Source: Chryseosolibacter indicum (lineage in GTDB: Bacteria > Bacteroidota > Bacteroidia > Cytophagales > Cyclobacteriaceae). Taken from it: a stretch of DNA of 64,000 nt. The stretch is taken from the NCBI RefSeq assembly GCF_018598585.1, contig NZ_JAHESD010000008.1:1-64000 (forward strand), read 5' to 3'. The notes under the pieces were generated by a model that worked only from the letters and a program-made list of their open reading frames with translations, was not told where the DNA came from and made no database searches. Shown piece after piece: positions 1 through 7,449 of this stretch (positions are counted from its first letter, which is position 1; each line of letters opens with the position of its first letter). Position numbers and translations under genes: made by a program.

Positions 1-83
1 CTAGACTCCTATCTTAATTCGGAATTTCATTGAAATTGCACTTCTGACCTTACTTCTGATGAGGGATTTTGAGGGCAGAGCGG

Positions 84-91
84 TATTTTTG
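84..91 (+). promoter_or_regulatory. possible -7 promoter element before tgt
   Basis: TATTTTTG matches the Bacteroidota -7 consensus TAnnTTTG exactly. No TTG stands at the expected 19-21 base spacing upstream; the nearest TTTG (68-71) is too close. Transcription from here would give an almost leaderless tgt mRNA. Confidence 0.35.
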
Positions 92-99
92 CCCTTCTT

Positions 100-1230
100 A
101 TGAAATTCACTTTAGTCGCTAAAGATCAGCAGTCGTCAGCCAGGGCTGGTGTATTGGAAACTGATCATGGCAAGATTCAAACGCCTATTTTTATGCCTGT
201 TGGTACTGCAGGATCAGTAAAGGCAGTACATCAGCGGGAACTTGAACAGGACGTACAGGCTCAAATCATACTCGGAAATACATATCACTTATATCTTCGG
301 CCGGGTATCGAACTGCTGGAGAAGGCCGGAGGACTGCATCAATTTAATGGATGGAAGAAGCCTATTCTAACGGATAGCGGAGGATACCAGGTCTATTCAT
401 TGGCTGAAAACAGGAAAATAGTTGAGGACGGCGTAACCTTTAAGTCACATATAGATGGCTCACGTCATCTCTTTACACCTGAATCTGTCATGGATATCCA
501 GCGCACTATTGGTGCTGATATTATCATGGCTTTTGATGAATGTACTCCTTATCCGTGCGACTACAGTTATGCCAAAACATCTATGGAGCTAACCCATCAG
601 TGGTTAAAACGGTGTGTCGCACGTATTAATTCTACCGAACCTAAATATGGATACGAGCAGGCATTGTTTCCTATTGTACAGGGCAGTGTTTATAAAGATC
701 TTCGGGAGCAGTCGGCAGAGTTTATTGCATCACAAAATCAGCAAGGTAATGCTATTGGTGGCCTATCAGTAGGTGAGCCCCATGAAGAAATGTATGCAAT
801 GACAAGCCTGGTGTGTGGTATTCTTCCTGCTGGTAAACCTCGGTATCTGATGGGGGTAGGAACACCCGAGAATATTCTCGAGTGCATTGCACTTGGTGTT
901 GATATGTTTGACTGCGTAATGCCTACACGCAATGCGCGTAATGGCATGCTGTTTACTACACAGGGTATTATTAATATCAGGAACGAAAAATGGAAAGATG
1001 ACCTTTCACCAATTGATGAGACCCTGGGTGGTTATGCAAGCACGTTTTATTCAAAGGCATACTTGAGGCATTTAATTATTAATAAAGAAATATTAGGCGC
1101 ACAAATTGCTACCCTACAGAACCTTACCTTCTACCTATGGTTGGTTAAAGAAGCGAGGAAGCAAATTGAAGCAGGCACCTTTACTGGATGGAAAAACCAA
1201 ATGGTGAAGAAGGTTTCGCAGCGGTTATAA
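100..1230 (+). CDS. tgt: tRNA-guanine transglycosylase
   Basis: Exchanges guanine-34 for the queuine precursor preQ1 in tRNAs with GUN anticodons. The 376-residue length is usual for the family. Visible motifs are TDSGGYQV with the catalytic Asp92, HIDGSRHLFTPE, MAFDE, GGLSVGEP, and VDMFDCVMPTR with the likely nucleophile Asp271. The CxCxxC zinc ligands found in proteobacterial Tgt are absent: the matching positions, about 309, 311 and 314, are Leu, Gly and Ser. From memory this substitution is shared by other Bacteroidota, so the gene is not judged broken. It is the first gene of a run with the lptG-like gene (12-bp gap) and an EamA transporter. A TATTTTTG promoter-like element at 84-91 lies just 8 bases before the ATG. 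Confidence 0.97.
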   Translation: MKFTLVAKDQQSSARAGVLETDHGKIQTPIFMPVGTAGSVKAVHQRELEQDVQAQIILGNTYHLYLRPGIELLEKAGGLHQFNGWKKPILTDSGGYQVYSLAENRKIVEDGVTFKSHIDGSRHLFTPESVMDIQRTIGADIIMAFDECTPYPCDYSYAKTSMELTHQWLKRCVARINSTEPKYGYEQALFPIVQGSVYKDLREQSAEFIASQNQQGNAIGGLSVGEPHEEMYAMTSLVCGILPAGKPRYLMGVGTPENILECIALGVDMFDCVMPTRNARNGMLFTTQGIINIRNEKWKDDLSPIDETLGGYASTFYSKAYLRHLIINKEILGAQIATLQNLTFYLWLVKEARKQIEAGTFTGWKNQMVKKVSQRL

Positions 1231-1242
1231 TTTAGATAACGG

Positions 1243-2367
1243 ATGAAATTACTTGACAAATATATTATTAAGCAGTTTTTGAGTACCTTCTTCTTCGTGG
1301 TGCTCATCCTGCTATCTGTTATTACCGTGATAGACATGACGGATAAGATGGATAAGTTTGCCAAGGCTAATCTTAAGGCTGCTGATATTCTAGGTTATTA
1401 TGCAAATTATCTTCCCTGGATCGGAAGCTTAATAACGCCGATTACCATTTTTATAGCGACAGTGTATGTGTGTGCACGAATGGCAGGAAGAACAGAAATT
1501 ATTGCTATTCTTAGTAGTGGCGTGAGCTTTAAAAGAATGCTGTTGCCATACTTTACGGGTGCATTTGTTGTAGCTGTTATCAGTTTTGTGCTGGCAGGTT
1601 GGGTTATCCCAAATTCAAATAAGAAAAAGCTGGCTTTTGAAGTTCAATACCTGAAAGGAAAGTTCTACTACGACAAGCGGAATATTCACATACAAGTTGC
1701 CCCGGAAATTTACCTTTATCTTCAGAGTTACAATAACACAACCAATACAGGTTATCATTTTTCTCTTGAGCGTTTTGAAAATAATAAGTTGGTGGAGAAG
1801 CTAACAGCAAATCGCATTGAGTGGGATTCTGTAAAGCAGAAATGGAAGGTAAGAGACTATACTATAAAGAAAATAGATCGGGTGTTTGAGATGACAAGCT
1901 TATCCAAACCAGGTGGAGGTACCATAAGCAAGCTTGACAGTATGGAGCGTAAGGGTAGTTCTATGGATACCGCACTGGTAATTCATCCGAAGGAATTTGA
2001 GAGTGATTACCGGAAGTACGATGGTATGACTTTGAATGAACTTAACGATTACATTGAGACACTTCGCTCGAGAGGCTCAGCAGGTGTTGAGGTATATGAA
2101 GTTGAAAAGTATTCAAGGTTTGCCTCACCTGTTGCAATTTTTATCCTGGTGTTTATGGGCGTGATCGTATCCTCAAGAAAGAGCAGAGGAGGGACTGGTG
2201 TTCAGATTGCGTTGGGATTCGTTCTTTCGTTTATATTCATTTTGTTCTTTACACTCTTCCGAACTTTTGCTGAAAATGGTCAATGGTTACCGGAGATCTC
2301 AGTATGGATACCCAACATTGTTTTTGGGGTCATTTCTTTAGTCATGTATAAATACGTTCCGCGATAA
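1243..2367 (+). CDS. lptG: LptF/LptG family permease
   Basis: Inner-membrane permease of the YjgP/YjgQ family, which with LptB drives lipopolysaccharide extraction toward the outer membrane. It has 374 residues. The N-terminus (MKLLDKYIIKQFLSTFFF followed by a long hydrophobic helix) is typical. Membrane segments lie at about 15-35, 50-75, 95-115 and then a C-terminal group at about 285-370, with a soluble periplasmic jellyroll-like part between. Whether it acts as LptF or LptG cannot be told from this window. It starts 12 bases after tgt, and the next gene starts directly after its stop codon, so the three genes are probably co-transcribed. Confidence 0.88.
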   Translation: MKLLDKYIIKQFLSTFFFVVLILLSVITVIDMTDKMDKFAKANLKAADILGYYANYLPWIGSLITPITIFIATVYVCARMAGRTEIIAILSSGVSFKRMLLPYFTGAFVVAVISFVLAGWVIPNSNKKKLAFEVQYLKGKFYYDKRNIHIQVAPEIYLYLQSYNNTTNTGYHFSLERFENNKLVEKLTANRIEWDSVKQKWKVRDYTIKKIDRVFEMTSLSKPGGGTISKLDSMERKGSSMDTALVIHPKEFESDYRKYDGMTLNELNDYIETLRSRGSAGVEVYEVEKYSRFASPVAIFILVFMGVIVSSRKSRGGTGVQIALGFVLSFIFILFFTLFRTFAENGQWLPEISVWIPNIVFGVISLVMYKYVPR

Positions 2368-3270
2368 ATGGCGTCACAAGGCGATTACCTGAAACTTCAC
2401 TTTATAGTTTTTTTGTGGGGCTTCTCAGCAATACTGGGAAAATTGGTGACAATACCTGCGGTAGAGATGGTATTATTCCGGTCTCTAATTGCAATTGCAG
2501 GTATGGGTCTCGTTATATATTATAGCAAGGGCATCTTTAAAGTTACCGGCAATCAGCTTATTAAACTATTGCTTATTGGTTCTGTAGTTGCGCTTCATTG
2601 GATTGCTTTTTTTGGATCAGCACGTGTTTCTAACGTATCGGTAAGTCTTGTTGGCTTTGCTACTAACTCGTTATGGGCGGCCATTCTTGAGCCGTGGTTT
2701 AACAAGACCAAAATGAAGAAATTTGAAATTGTACTTGGTTTCGTTGTATTAACGGGGCTTTATATCATATTTTCATTCGACTTTCAGTATAAGCTGGGTT
2801 TGATATTTGGAGTATTGGCTGGCTTTACATCAGCGTTGTTTTCGGTATTTAATTCAAAGATGGTAAAGGGAATTCCGGCAAGAACAATTACTTTTTATGA
2901 GATGATAGGTGTGTTTGTGACAACTGCGCTTTTTCTACCAGTGTACAAGCACCTCTGGGCCGCGAATAACCAACTTCAGCTTATTCCTGGCGCATGGGAC
3001 TGGGTATGGATAGGCTTGCTGGCTGTTGTATGTTCTGTATACGCCTATACCGTAGCAGTAGAGCTAATGAAAAGGATTTCTGTTTTTATGATCCAGTTAA
3101 CACTTAATCTTGAGCCAGTTTACGGTATCATCATGGCCGTGATCATCTTCGGTCAACAGGAAAAGATGACTTTAAACTTTTATGTTGGCACGCTGGTGAT
3201 CCTAGGTGCAGTAGTCTCTTATCCGCTGTTAAAGCGAAGATTTGATCGGGTTATTTTGCCCATGGAGTAG
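2368..3270 (+). CDS. EamA/DMT-family transporter
   Basis: A 300-residue integral membrane protein with about ten hydrophobic helices arranged as two EamA-like halves, as in the drug/metabolite transporter superfamily. The start codon directly abuts the stop codon of the lptG-like gene, indicating translational coupling. The substrate cannot be predicted; family members export amino acids, nucleotides or other small metabolites. The last helix pair includes LNLEPVYGIIMAVIIFG, a typical DMT second-half signature. Downstream is a 332-bp gap before the convergent ispE. Confidence 0.88.
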   Translation: MASQGDYLKLHFIVFLWGFSAILGKLVTIPAVEMVLFRSLIAIAGMGLVIYYSKGIFKVTGNQLIKLLLIGSVVALHWIAFFGSARVSNVSVSLVGFATNSLWAAILEPWFNKTKMKKFEIVLGFVVLTGLYIIFSFDFQYKLGLIFGVLAGFTSALFSVFNSKMVKGIPARTITFYEMIGVFVTTALFLPVYKHLWAANNQLQLIPGAWDWVWIGLLAVVCSVYAYTVAVELMKRISVFMIQLTLNLEPVYGIIMAVIIFGQQEKMTLNFYVGTLVILGAVVSYPLLKRRFDRVILPME

Positions 3271-3369
3271 GCAATACTGCTCTGGTAGATGTTGGCATTA
3301 AGATAGTTCTTCTGAACTATTTGCTTCCAGGGATGGAACTGACCATATCATATCACTGTGCTCTGATGT

Positions 3370-3479
3370 AAGTTAGGCATACCTTGCCATACCCTAGGTT
3401 AACCCTAGCTAAAGCCTGGGCAAAGGGTCTCTCCACTCTTCCTACACTCTTTCTCCACTCTCTGTGCACCCTTCGCTGT
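3370..3479. repeat. 11-bp degenerate tandem repeat
   Basis: Ten successive 11-bp units can be laid out without gaps, for example ccctaggttaa, ccctagctaaa, gcctgggcaaa, ctcttcctaca, ctctttctcca and ctctctgtgca. Most units begin with a C/T-rich tetramer (cYct) and end in ca or aa. The array lies in the 332-bp gap between the EamA gene and the 3' end of ispE; the rest of that gap (3271-3369 and 3480-3602) shows no gene and no clear hairpin. Confidence 0.6.
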
Positions 3480-3602
3480 GATTTTTGAATAATTATTGAA
3501 GGAATATAATGCGGTTAATTAATGGGGAAATGCCTTCAAGGAAATGAAGAGATAAGATACGAAATAATCGAAATAAATTAAAGGTAAAAGGCAGAATTAA
3601 GA

Positions 3603-4418
3603 TCAGTAAAGAAGTTGGCCGGACCAGTGCGCCATTGACTTAAATTTCTCAGGGATACTTTGATCTTTGGAGAATATTCCAAATACGGAAGCTCCAGAGC
3701 CACTCATGCTAGCATACAATGCTCCCAAGTTATAAAGCGCTTGTTTGATCCTTTCTATTTCAGGATATTTTTTGAACACACTTACCTCAAAATCGTTCTT
3801 GATTAAGTCCTTCCAGGATTGCAAAGGAGTTTGTATAAGTAATGTCTCTAAATCTTGTTCTGGTTTAGCAGGAGACACACCTGCGTATGCTTCTGCAGTA
3901 GAAACGTGTATCTCAGGTTTTATGAGAATAAGAAATTTATCTTTCAGCGTGAGTTCTATATCTGAAAGAATTTCTCCGCGTCCCATGCCGAGTTGCGGTT
4001 TGTCCTGAATAAAAAATGCACAGTCACTTCCAATTTGAGATGCATAAGCTTGAAGTTGTTGCTGCCCAAGATTCAGATTAAAGATGTTGTTTAGAATTCG
4101 GAGACAATATGCAGCATCGGATGATCCGCCTCCAAGGCCAGCGCCGGTAGGAATAGTCTTATGAAGATGAATTTTGACCTCGGGTATTGAGAAGTCTTTT
4201 TTAAGAAGACGGTAAGCTTTAATACAAAGGTTATCATCATTATCACCAGGGATAATATTACCACTGGTTGAGAATGAAAATTCGTTTGAAGGGATAACCT
4301 CAAGGATATCAGTCCAAGGTACAGGATAAAAACAGGTACTGATGTCGTGATAACCGTCCGATCTTTTACTGATGATATTAAGACCAAGATTGATCTTGCA
4401 GGGAGGAAAGGTTATCAT
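3603..4418 (-). CDS. ispE: 4-diphosphocytidyl-2-C-methyl-D-erythritol kinase
   Basis: GHMP kinase of the MEP isoprenoid pathway that phosphorylates the 2-hydroxyl of CDP-methylerythritol. It has 271 residues. The N-terminal motif is PPCKINLGLNIISKRSDGYH, and the ATP-binding glycine-rich loop PTGAGLGGGSSDAA is intact, with the adjacent Asp. The C-terminal GHMP motif SMSGSGASVFGIF is present. It lies downstream of fabI on the same strand, separated by 83 bases that hold an inverted heptad-repeat hairpin, so co-transcription is uncertain. Confidence 0.96.
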   Translation of the reverse strand: MITFPPCKINLGLNIISKRSDGYHDISTCFYPVPWTDILEVIPSNEFSFSTSGNIIPGDNDDNLCIKAYRLLKKDFSIPEVKIHLHKTIPTGAGLGGGSSDAAYCLRILNNIFNLNLGQQQLQAYASQIGSDCAFFIQDKPQLGMGRGEILSDIELTLKDKFLILIKPEIHVSTAEAYAGVSPAKPEQDLETLLIQTPLQSWKDLIKNDFEVSVFKKYPEIERIKQALYNLGALYASMSGSGASVFGIFSKDQSIPEKFKSMAHWSGQLLY

Positions 4419-4439
4419 GTTTGGTTTTGCGGTTTAATG

Positions 4440-4501
4440 TCGAAGGTTTAAAGTTCAAAGTGCTTTTAGCCTTGAACCTTAAACCTCAAACTTTAAACAA
4501 T
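4440..4501. repeat. inverted 7-bp degenerate repeats (hairpin)
   Basis: One side reads as heptads ttgaacc/ttaaacc/tcaaact/ttaaaca and the other as the complementary series gaaggtt/taaagtt/caaagtg, so the spacer can form an approximately 15-bp hairpin (AGGTTTAAaGTTCAA with TTGAACcTTAAACCT, one mismatch). No T-tract follows on the minus strand, so it is a poor intrinsic terminator between fabI and ispE. It looks like a degenerate intergenic repeat of Bacteroidota type. Confidence 0.55.
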
Positions 4502-5314
4502 TTATTTGGTAAGTCTTTCAATAAGATCTTGTGTGATACCGGTAGAAGAGAAACCACCATCATGCATCAGATTCTGCATTGTAACCATACGGGTAAAGTC
4601 AGAGAACATAGCAACAATATAGTTAGCACAGTCATCAGCACTTGCATTGCCCAGAGGGGACATCATTTGTGCATAATCATAAAACACATCGAAGCCGGAA
4701 ATACCTGCTCCCGCTGTTGTTTTGGTAGGGGACTGAGAGATGGTATTAACTCTTACTTTTTTAAGTTTTGCAAAACGGGCACCATAGCTTCTTGCAATAG
4801 ATTCAAGTACTGCTTTAGCTTGAGCCATGTCAGAATAATCAGGGAAAGTACGCTGAGCAGCTATATAAGTAAGGGCAACTATGGAACCCCACTCGTTCAT
4901 AGCATCGGTTTTCTCTGCTGTTTGTAGGACTTTATGGAAGGACACACCTGAGATATCAAGTGTTTTAAGGAACCACTCGTAGTTAAGGTCGCCGTAAGGT
5001 CGGTCTTTGCGAACGTTAGGACTCATTCCGATTGAGTGAAGCACGAAATCGAGCTTACCACCAAGTATTTCTACTGATTTTGAAAAGAGGTTATTTAGGT
5101 CCTGTTCAGATGTTGCATCAGCAGGAATAATTTCTGCGTTACATATTTTTGCAAGTTCATTTATTTTTCCCATACGCATTGCAATAGGGGCATTGGTAAG
5201 TGTAAAAGAACCGCCTTCTTCTTTTACTTTCAGGGCTGTTTTCCAGGCGATTGAATTTTCATCCAAAGCTCCAAAAATGATTCCGCGCTTTCCTTTAAGA
5301 ATGTTATAAGACAT
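4502..5314 (-). CDS. fabI: enoyl-[acyl-carrier-protein] reductase (NADH)
   Basis: Catalyses the last reduction of each type II fatty acid elongation cycle. I place the start at the ATG giving MSYNILKGKRGIIFG, about 270 residues, the usual FabI length. An in-frame start 30 bases upstream would add an unconserved MPPNYSKTNT. The modified Rossmann glycine motif IIFGALDENSIAW, the LHSIG strand end, and the catalytic Tyr-(x6)-Lys in YSDMAQAK are all visible. It is divergent from murI across a 170-bp gap (5315-5484) that probably holds both promoters; I see no strong promoter match there. Confidence 0.96.
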   Translation of the reverse strand: MSYNILKGKRGIIFGALDENSIAWKTALKVKEEGGSFTLTNAPIAMRMGKINELAKICNAEIIPADATSEQDLNNLFSKSVEILGGKLDFVLHSIGMSPNVRKDRPYGDLNYEWFLKTLDISGVSFHKVLQTAEKTDAMNEWGSIVALTYIAAQRTFPDYSDMAQAKAVLESIARSYGARFAKLKKVRVNTISQSPTKTTAGAGISGFDVFYDYAQMMSPLGNASADDCANYIVAMFSDFTRMVTMQNLMHDGGFSSTGITQDLIERLTK

Positions 5315-5484
5315 GGTGTTGGTTTTTGAATAATTGGGCGGCAAATTAAAAATTCAATTTGATTAAATAAAACTAAGTAGTTTAAGCGAAATTGACGGTT
5401 ACCGATGACATTGTTAATAATTAATAAGCAGGTGAACTTCTTAAGGAGATTTTTAATAAAATTCGCGAGTCTTTTACAGCATTA

Positions 5485-6300
5485 ATGAAAATAAAGAAAA
5501 GAGAACAACCAATAGGAATATTTGATAGCGGTATAGGCGGGCTCACTGTTGCTCATGCTATTAAAAAACTACTTCCTAACGAGCAGATGATTTATTTTGG
5601 TGATACGGCACACTTGCCGTATGGTGACAAATCAGAGGCTGCAATTCAGGCATATTCAATTCGAATTACAGATATCCTTCTTAAAAAAGGCTGCAAGGTT
5701 ATAGTTATTGCTTGTAATTCTGCAAGTTCGGCGGCTTATGAACTGCTGCAGGAGTACGTTAACAGGAACATTCATATTATTAATGTGATCGATCCTATGG
5801 TTGATCTTGTTACTCAGAATTTTGGGAATAAGCAGGTAGGATTAATTGGTACCAAGCGTACGGTGCAATCGGGCGTATATGCTAAAAAGATCGCAGAAGC
5901 GAGTAAAGGTATTACGCTTAAATCTCTTGCTACTCCGTTGCTGGCACCTATGATAGAAGAAGGTTTTTTTAATAACCAGATCAGTCATGAAATAATAGCA
6001 CAGTACCTTTCAGATGCCGAACTTCAAAATATCGAGGGATTGATACTTGCCTGCACGCATTACCCGCTAATCAAGAAGCAAATCGATGAATACTATAATG
6101 GTAAGATGTCGATTCTCGATTCCTCAGAAGTTATTGCGAAAGCTTTAAAGACTTACCTTGAAAATGAAAATCTTCTCAATACAGGCGATGTATTAAATGA
6201 TCATTTCTTAGTGTCAGACTATACTGAATCATTTGAATCTTCTGCCCGGTTGTTTTTTCATGAGTCAGTGCAATTGGAAAAGCATGCGTTATGGAATTAA
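5485..6300 (+). CDS. murI: glutamate racemase
   Basis: Makes D-glutamate for peptidoglycan precursors by cofactor-independent racemisation. It has 271 residues. Both catalytic cysteine regions are present (VIACNSASSAA and GLILACTHYPLI), as is the N-terminal FDSGIGGLTVAHAI motif and YFGDTAHLPYG. It is divergent from fabI. The next gene, nuoH, starts 66 bases downstream and is functionally unrelated. Confidence 0.97.
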   Translation: MKIKKREQPIGIFDSGIGGLTVAHAIKKLLPNEQMIYFGDTAHLPYGDKSEAAIQAYSIRITDILLKKGCKVIVIACNSASSAAYELLQEYVNRNIHIINVIDPMVDLVTQNFGNKQVGLIGTKRTVQSGVYAKKIAEASKGITLKSLATPLLAPMIEEGFFNNQISHEIIAQYLSDAELQNIEGLILACTHYPLIKKQIDEYYNGKMSILDSSEVIAKALKTYLENENLLNTGDVLNDHFLVSDYTESFESSARLFFHESVQLEKHALWN

Positions 6301-6366
6301 TTTAAAGAGAGTTGCCAATTAGTTAGCGACAATTTTACATCTTTATGTGTTTTTTCTATTAGTAAT

Positions 6367-7449
6367 TTGAGTACAATCATTTTCATACTTCCTTTTATTC
6401 TTGTCTATACTGTTTTGGTAATTTATGCGGAACGGAAAATATCCGCTTTTATCCAGGACAGACTTGGGCCAATGGAAGTAGGTTATTATGGGATAGCACA
6501 AACAATAGCAGATCTTTTTAAACTCCTTCAAAAGGAGGATATTGTACCATCAAACTCCGACAGGACGTTATTTAAAATAGCTCCCCTTATTATTTTCGTC
6601 TCTGTATTTGCGGGCTTCTCTGTTTTGCCATTGACAAGCAGTTGGGAAGGTGCTGCAGTAAACACAGGGCTCTTTTTTCTACTTGCTATCATATCATTGG
6701 ATGTTGTCGGCATTCTTATGGCCGGGTGGAGTTCCAACAATAAATACAGCATGTTGGGAACGATGCGATCTGCGGCTCAGATTATTTCTTATGAAATTCC
6801 GATGGGATTATCTGTCTTGTGTATTGCTATTGTTTCTCAATCACTTAATCTTCAGGATATTTCTTTTCAACAAGGAATTTACAGTAAGGAAGCTAAGTAT
6901 TTATTTGATATACCTTCTTTGGGTGTGAATGTAACTTCGATTGGTGGATTTCTCGCGTGGAACGCGTTCCGCGTTCCTTTTTTATTTATAATCTGGATTA
7001 TATTTTTTATTTCATCGCTGGCTGAATGTAATCGGGCCCCATTTGATTTGCCAGAAGCTGAATCAGAAATTGTAGCAGGATTTCAGACAGAGTATTCCGG
7101 TTTCAGGTGGGCTGTAATTATGCTGGGGGAGTATGCAATGATGCTTTTAGTCAGTATATTAGGGGCGATATTGTTTTTTGGAAGTTGGAATACGCCATTA
7201 CCAAATATTGGAGTAGTTAAATTGGCGAATTGGACAACCGGGCAAGCCGGAACGTGGTATTCTTTTGCCTGGGGGATATTTTGGTTATTAATTAAGTCAC
7301 TATTTTTTGTAGCAGTGCAAATTTGGGTGCGTTGGACATATCCACGGTTAAGGGTTGATCAGTTAATGAATTTGAGCTGGAAATACTTAACACCTTTTGC
7401 CCTGTTTTTCTTAATACTATGCGCATTTTGGAAGATAATTTTTGTTTAA
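6367..7449 (+). CDS. nuoH: NADH-quinone oxidoreductase subunit H
   Basis: Membrane subunit of respiratory complex I at the quinone-binding junction with the peripheral arm. It has 360 residues with about eight membrane helices. Diagnostic loops are AERKISAFIQDRLGPMEVG near the N-terminus and LAECNRAPFDLPEAESEIVAGFQTEY-like residues at about 220-245. No in-frame ATG exists upstream, so a TTG at 6367 is the likely start. It is the first gene here of the nuoH-N set; the nuoA-G peripheral-arm genes are not in this window. Its last 31 bases overlap the following histidine kinase gene if that gene uses its first ATG. Confidence 0.95.
   Translation: MSTIIFILPFILVYTVLVIYAERKISAFIQDRLGPMEVGYYGIAQTIADLFKLLQKEDIVPSNSDRTLFKIAPLIIFVSVFAGFSVLPLTSSWEGAAVNTGLFFLLAIISLDVVGILMAGWSSNNKYSMLGTMRSAAQIISYEIPMGLSVLCIAIVSQSLNLQDISFQQGIYSKEAKYLFDIPSLGVNVTSIGGFLAWNAFRVPFLFIIWIIFFISSLAECNRAPFDLPEAESEIVAGFQTEYSGFRWAVIMLGEYAMMLLVSILGAILFFGSWNTPLPNIGVVKLANWTTGQAGTWYSFAWGIFWLLIKSLFFVAVQIWVRWTYPRLRVDQLMNLSWKYLTPFALFFLILCAFWKIIFV

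Noticed and set aside
4440-4501. Short repeats considered as a CRISPR remnant
   Set aside because: Units are 7 bp, degenerate and contiguous, with no spacers and no cas genes nearby.
4421-4927. A 168-codon plus-strand open frame
   Set aside because: It lies antisense to fabI, whose motifs are complete; the translated frame is Cys/Ser-rich without any domain and is a shadow.
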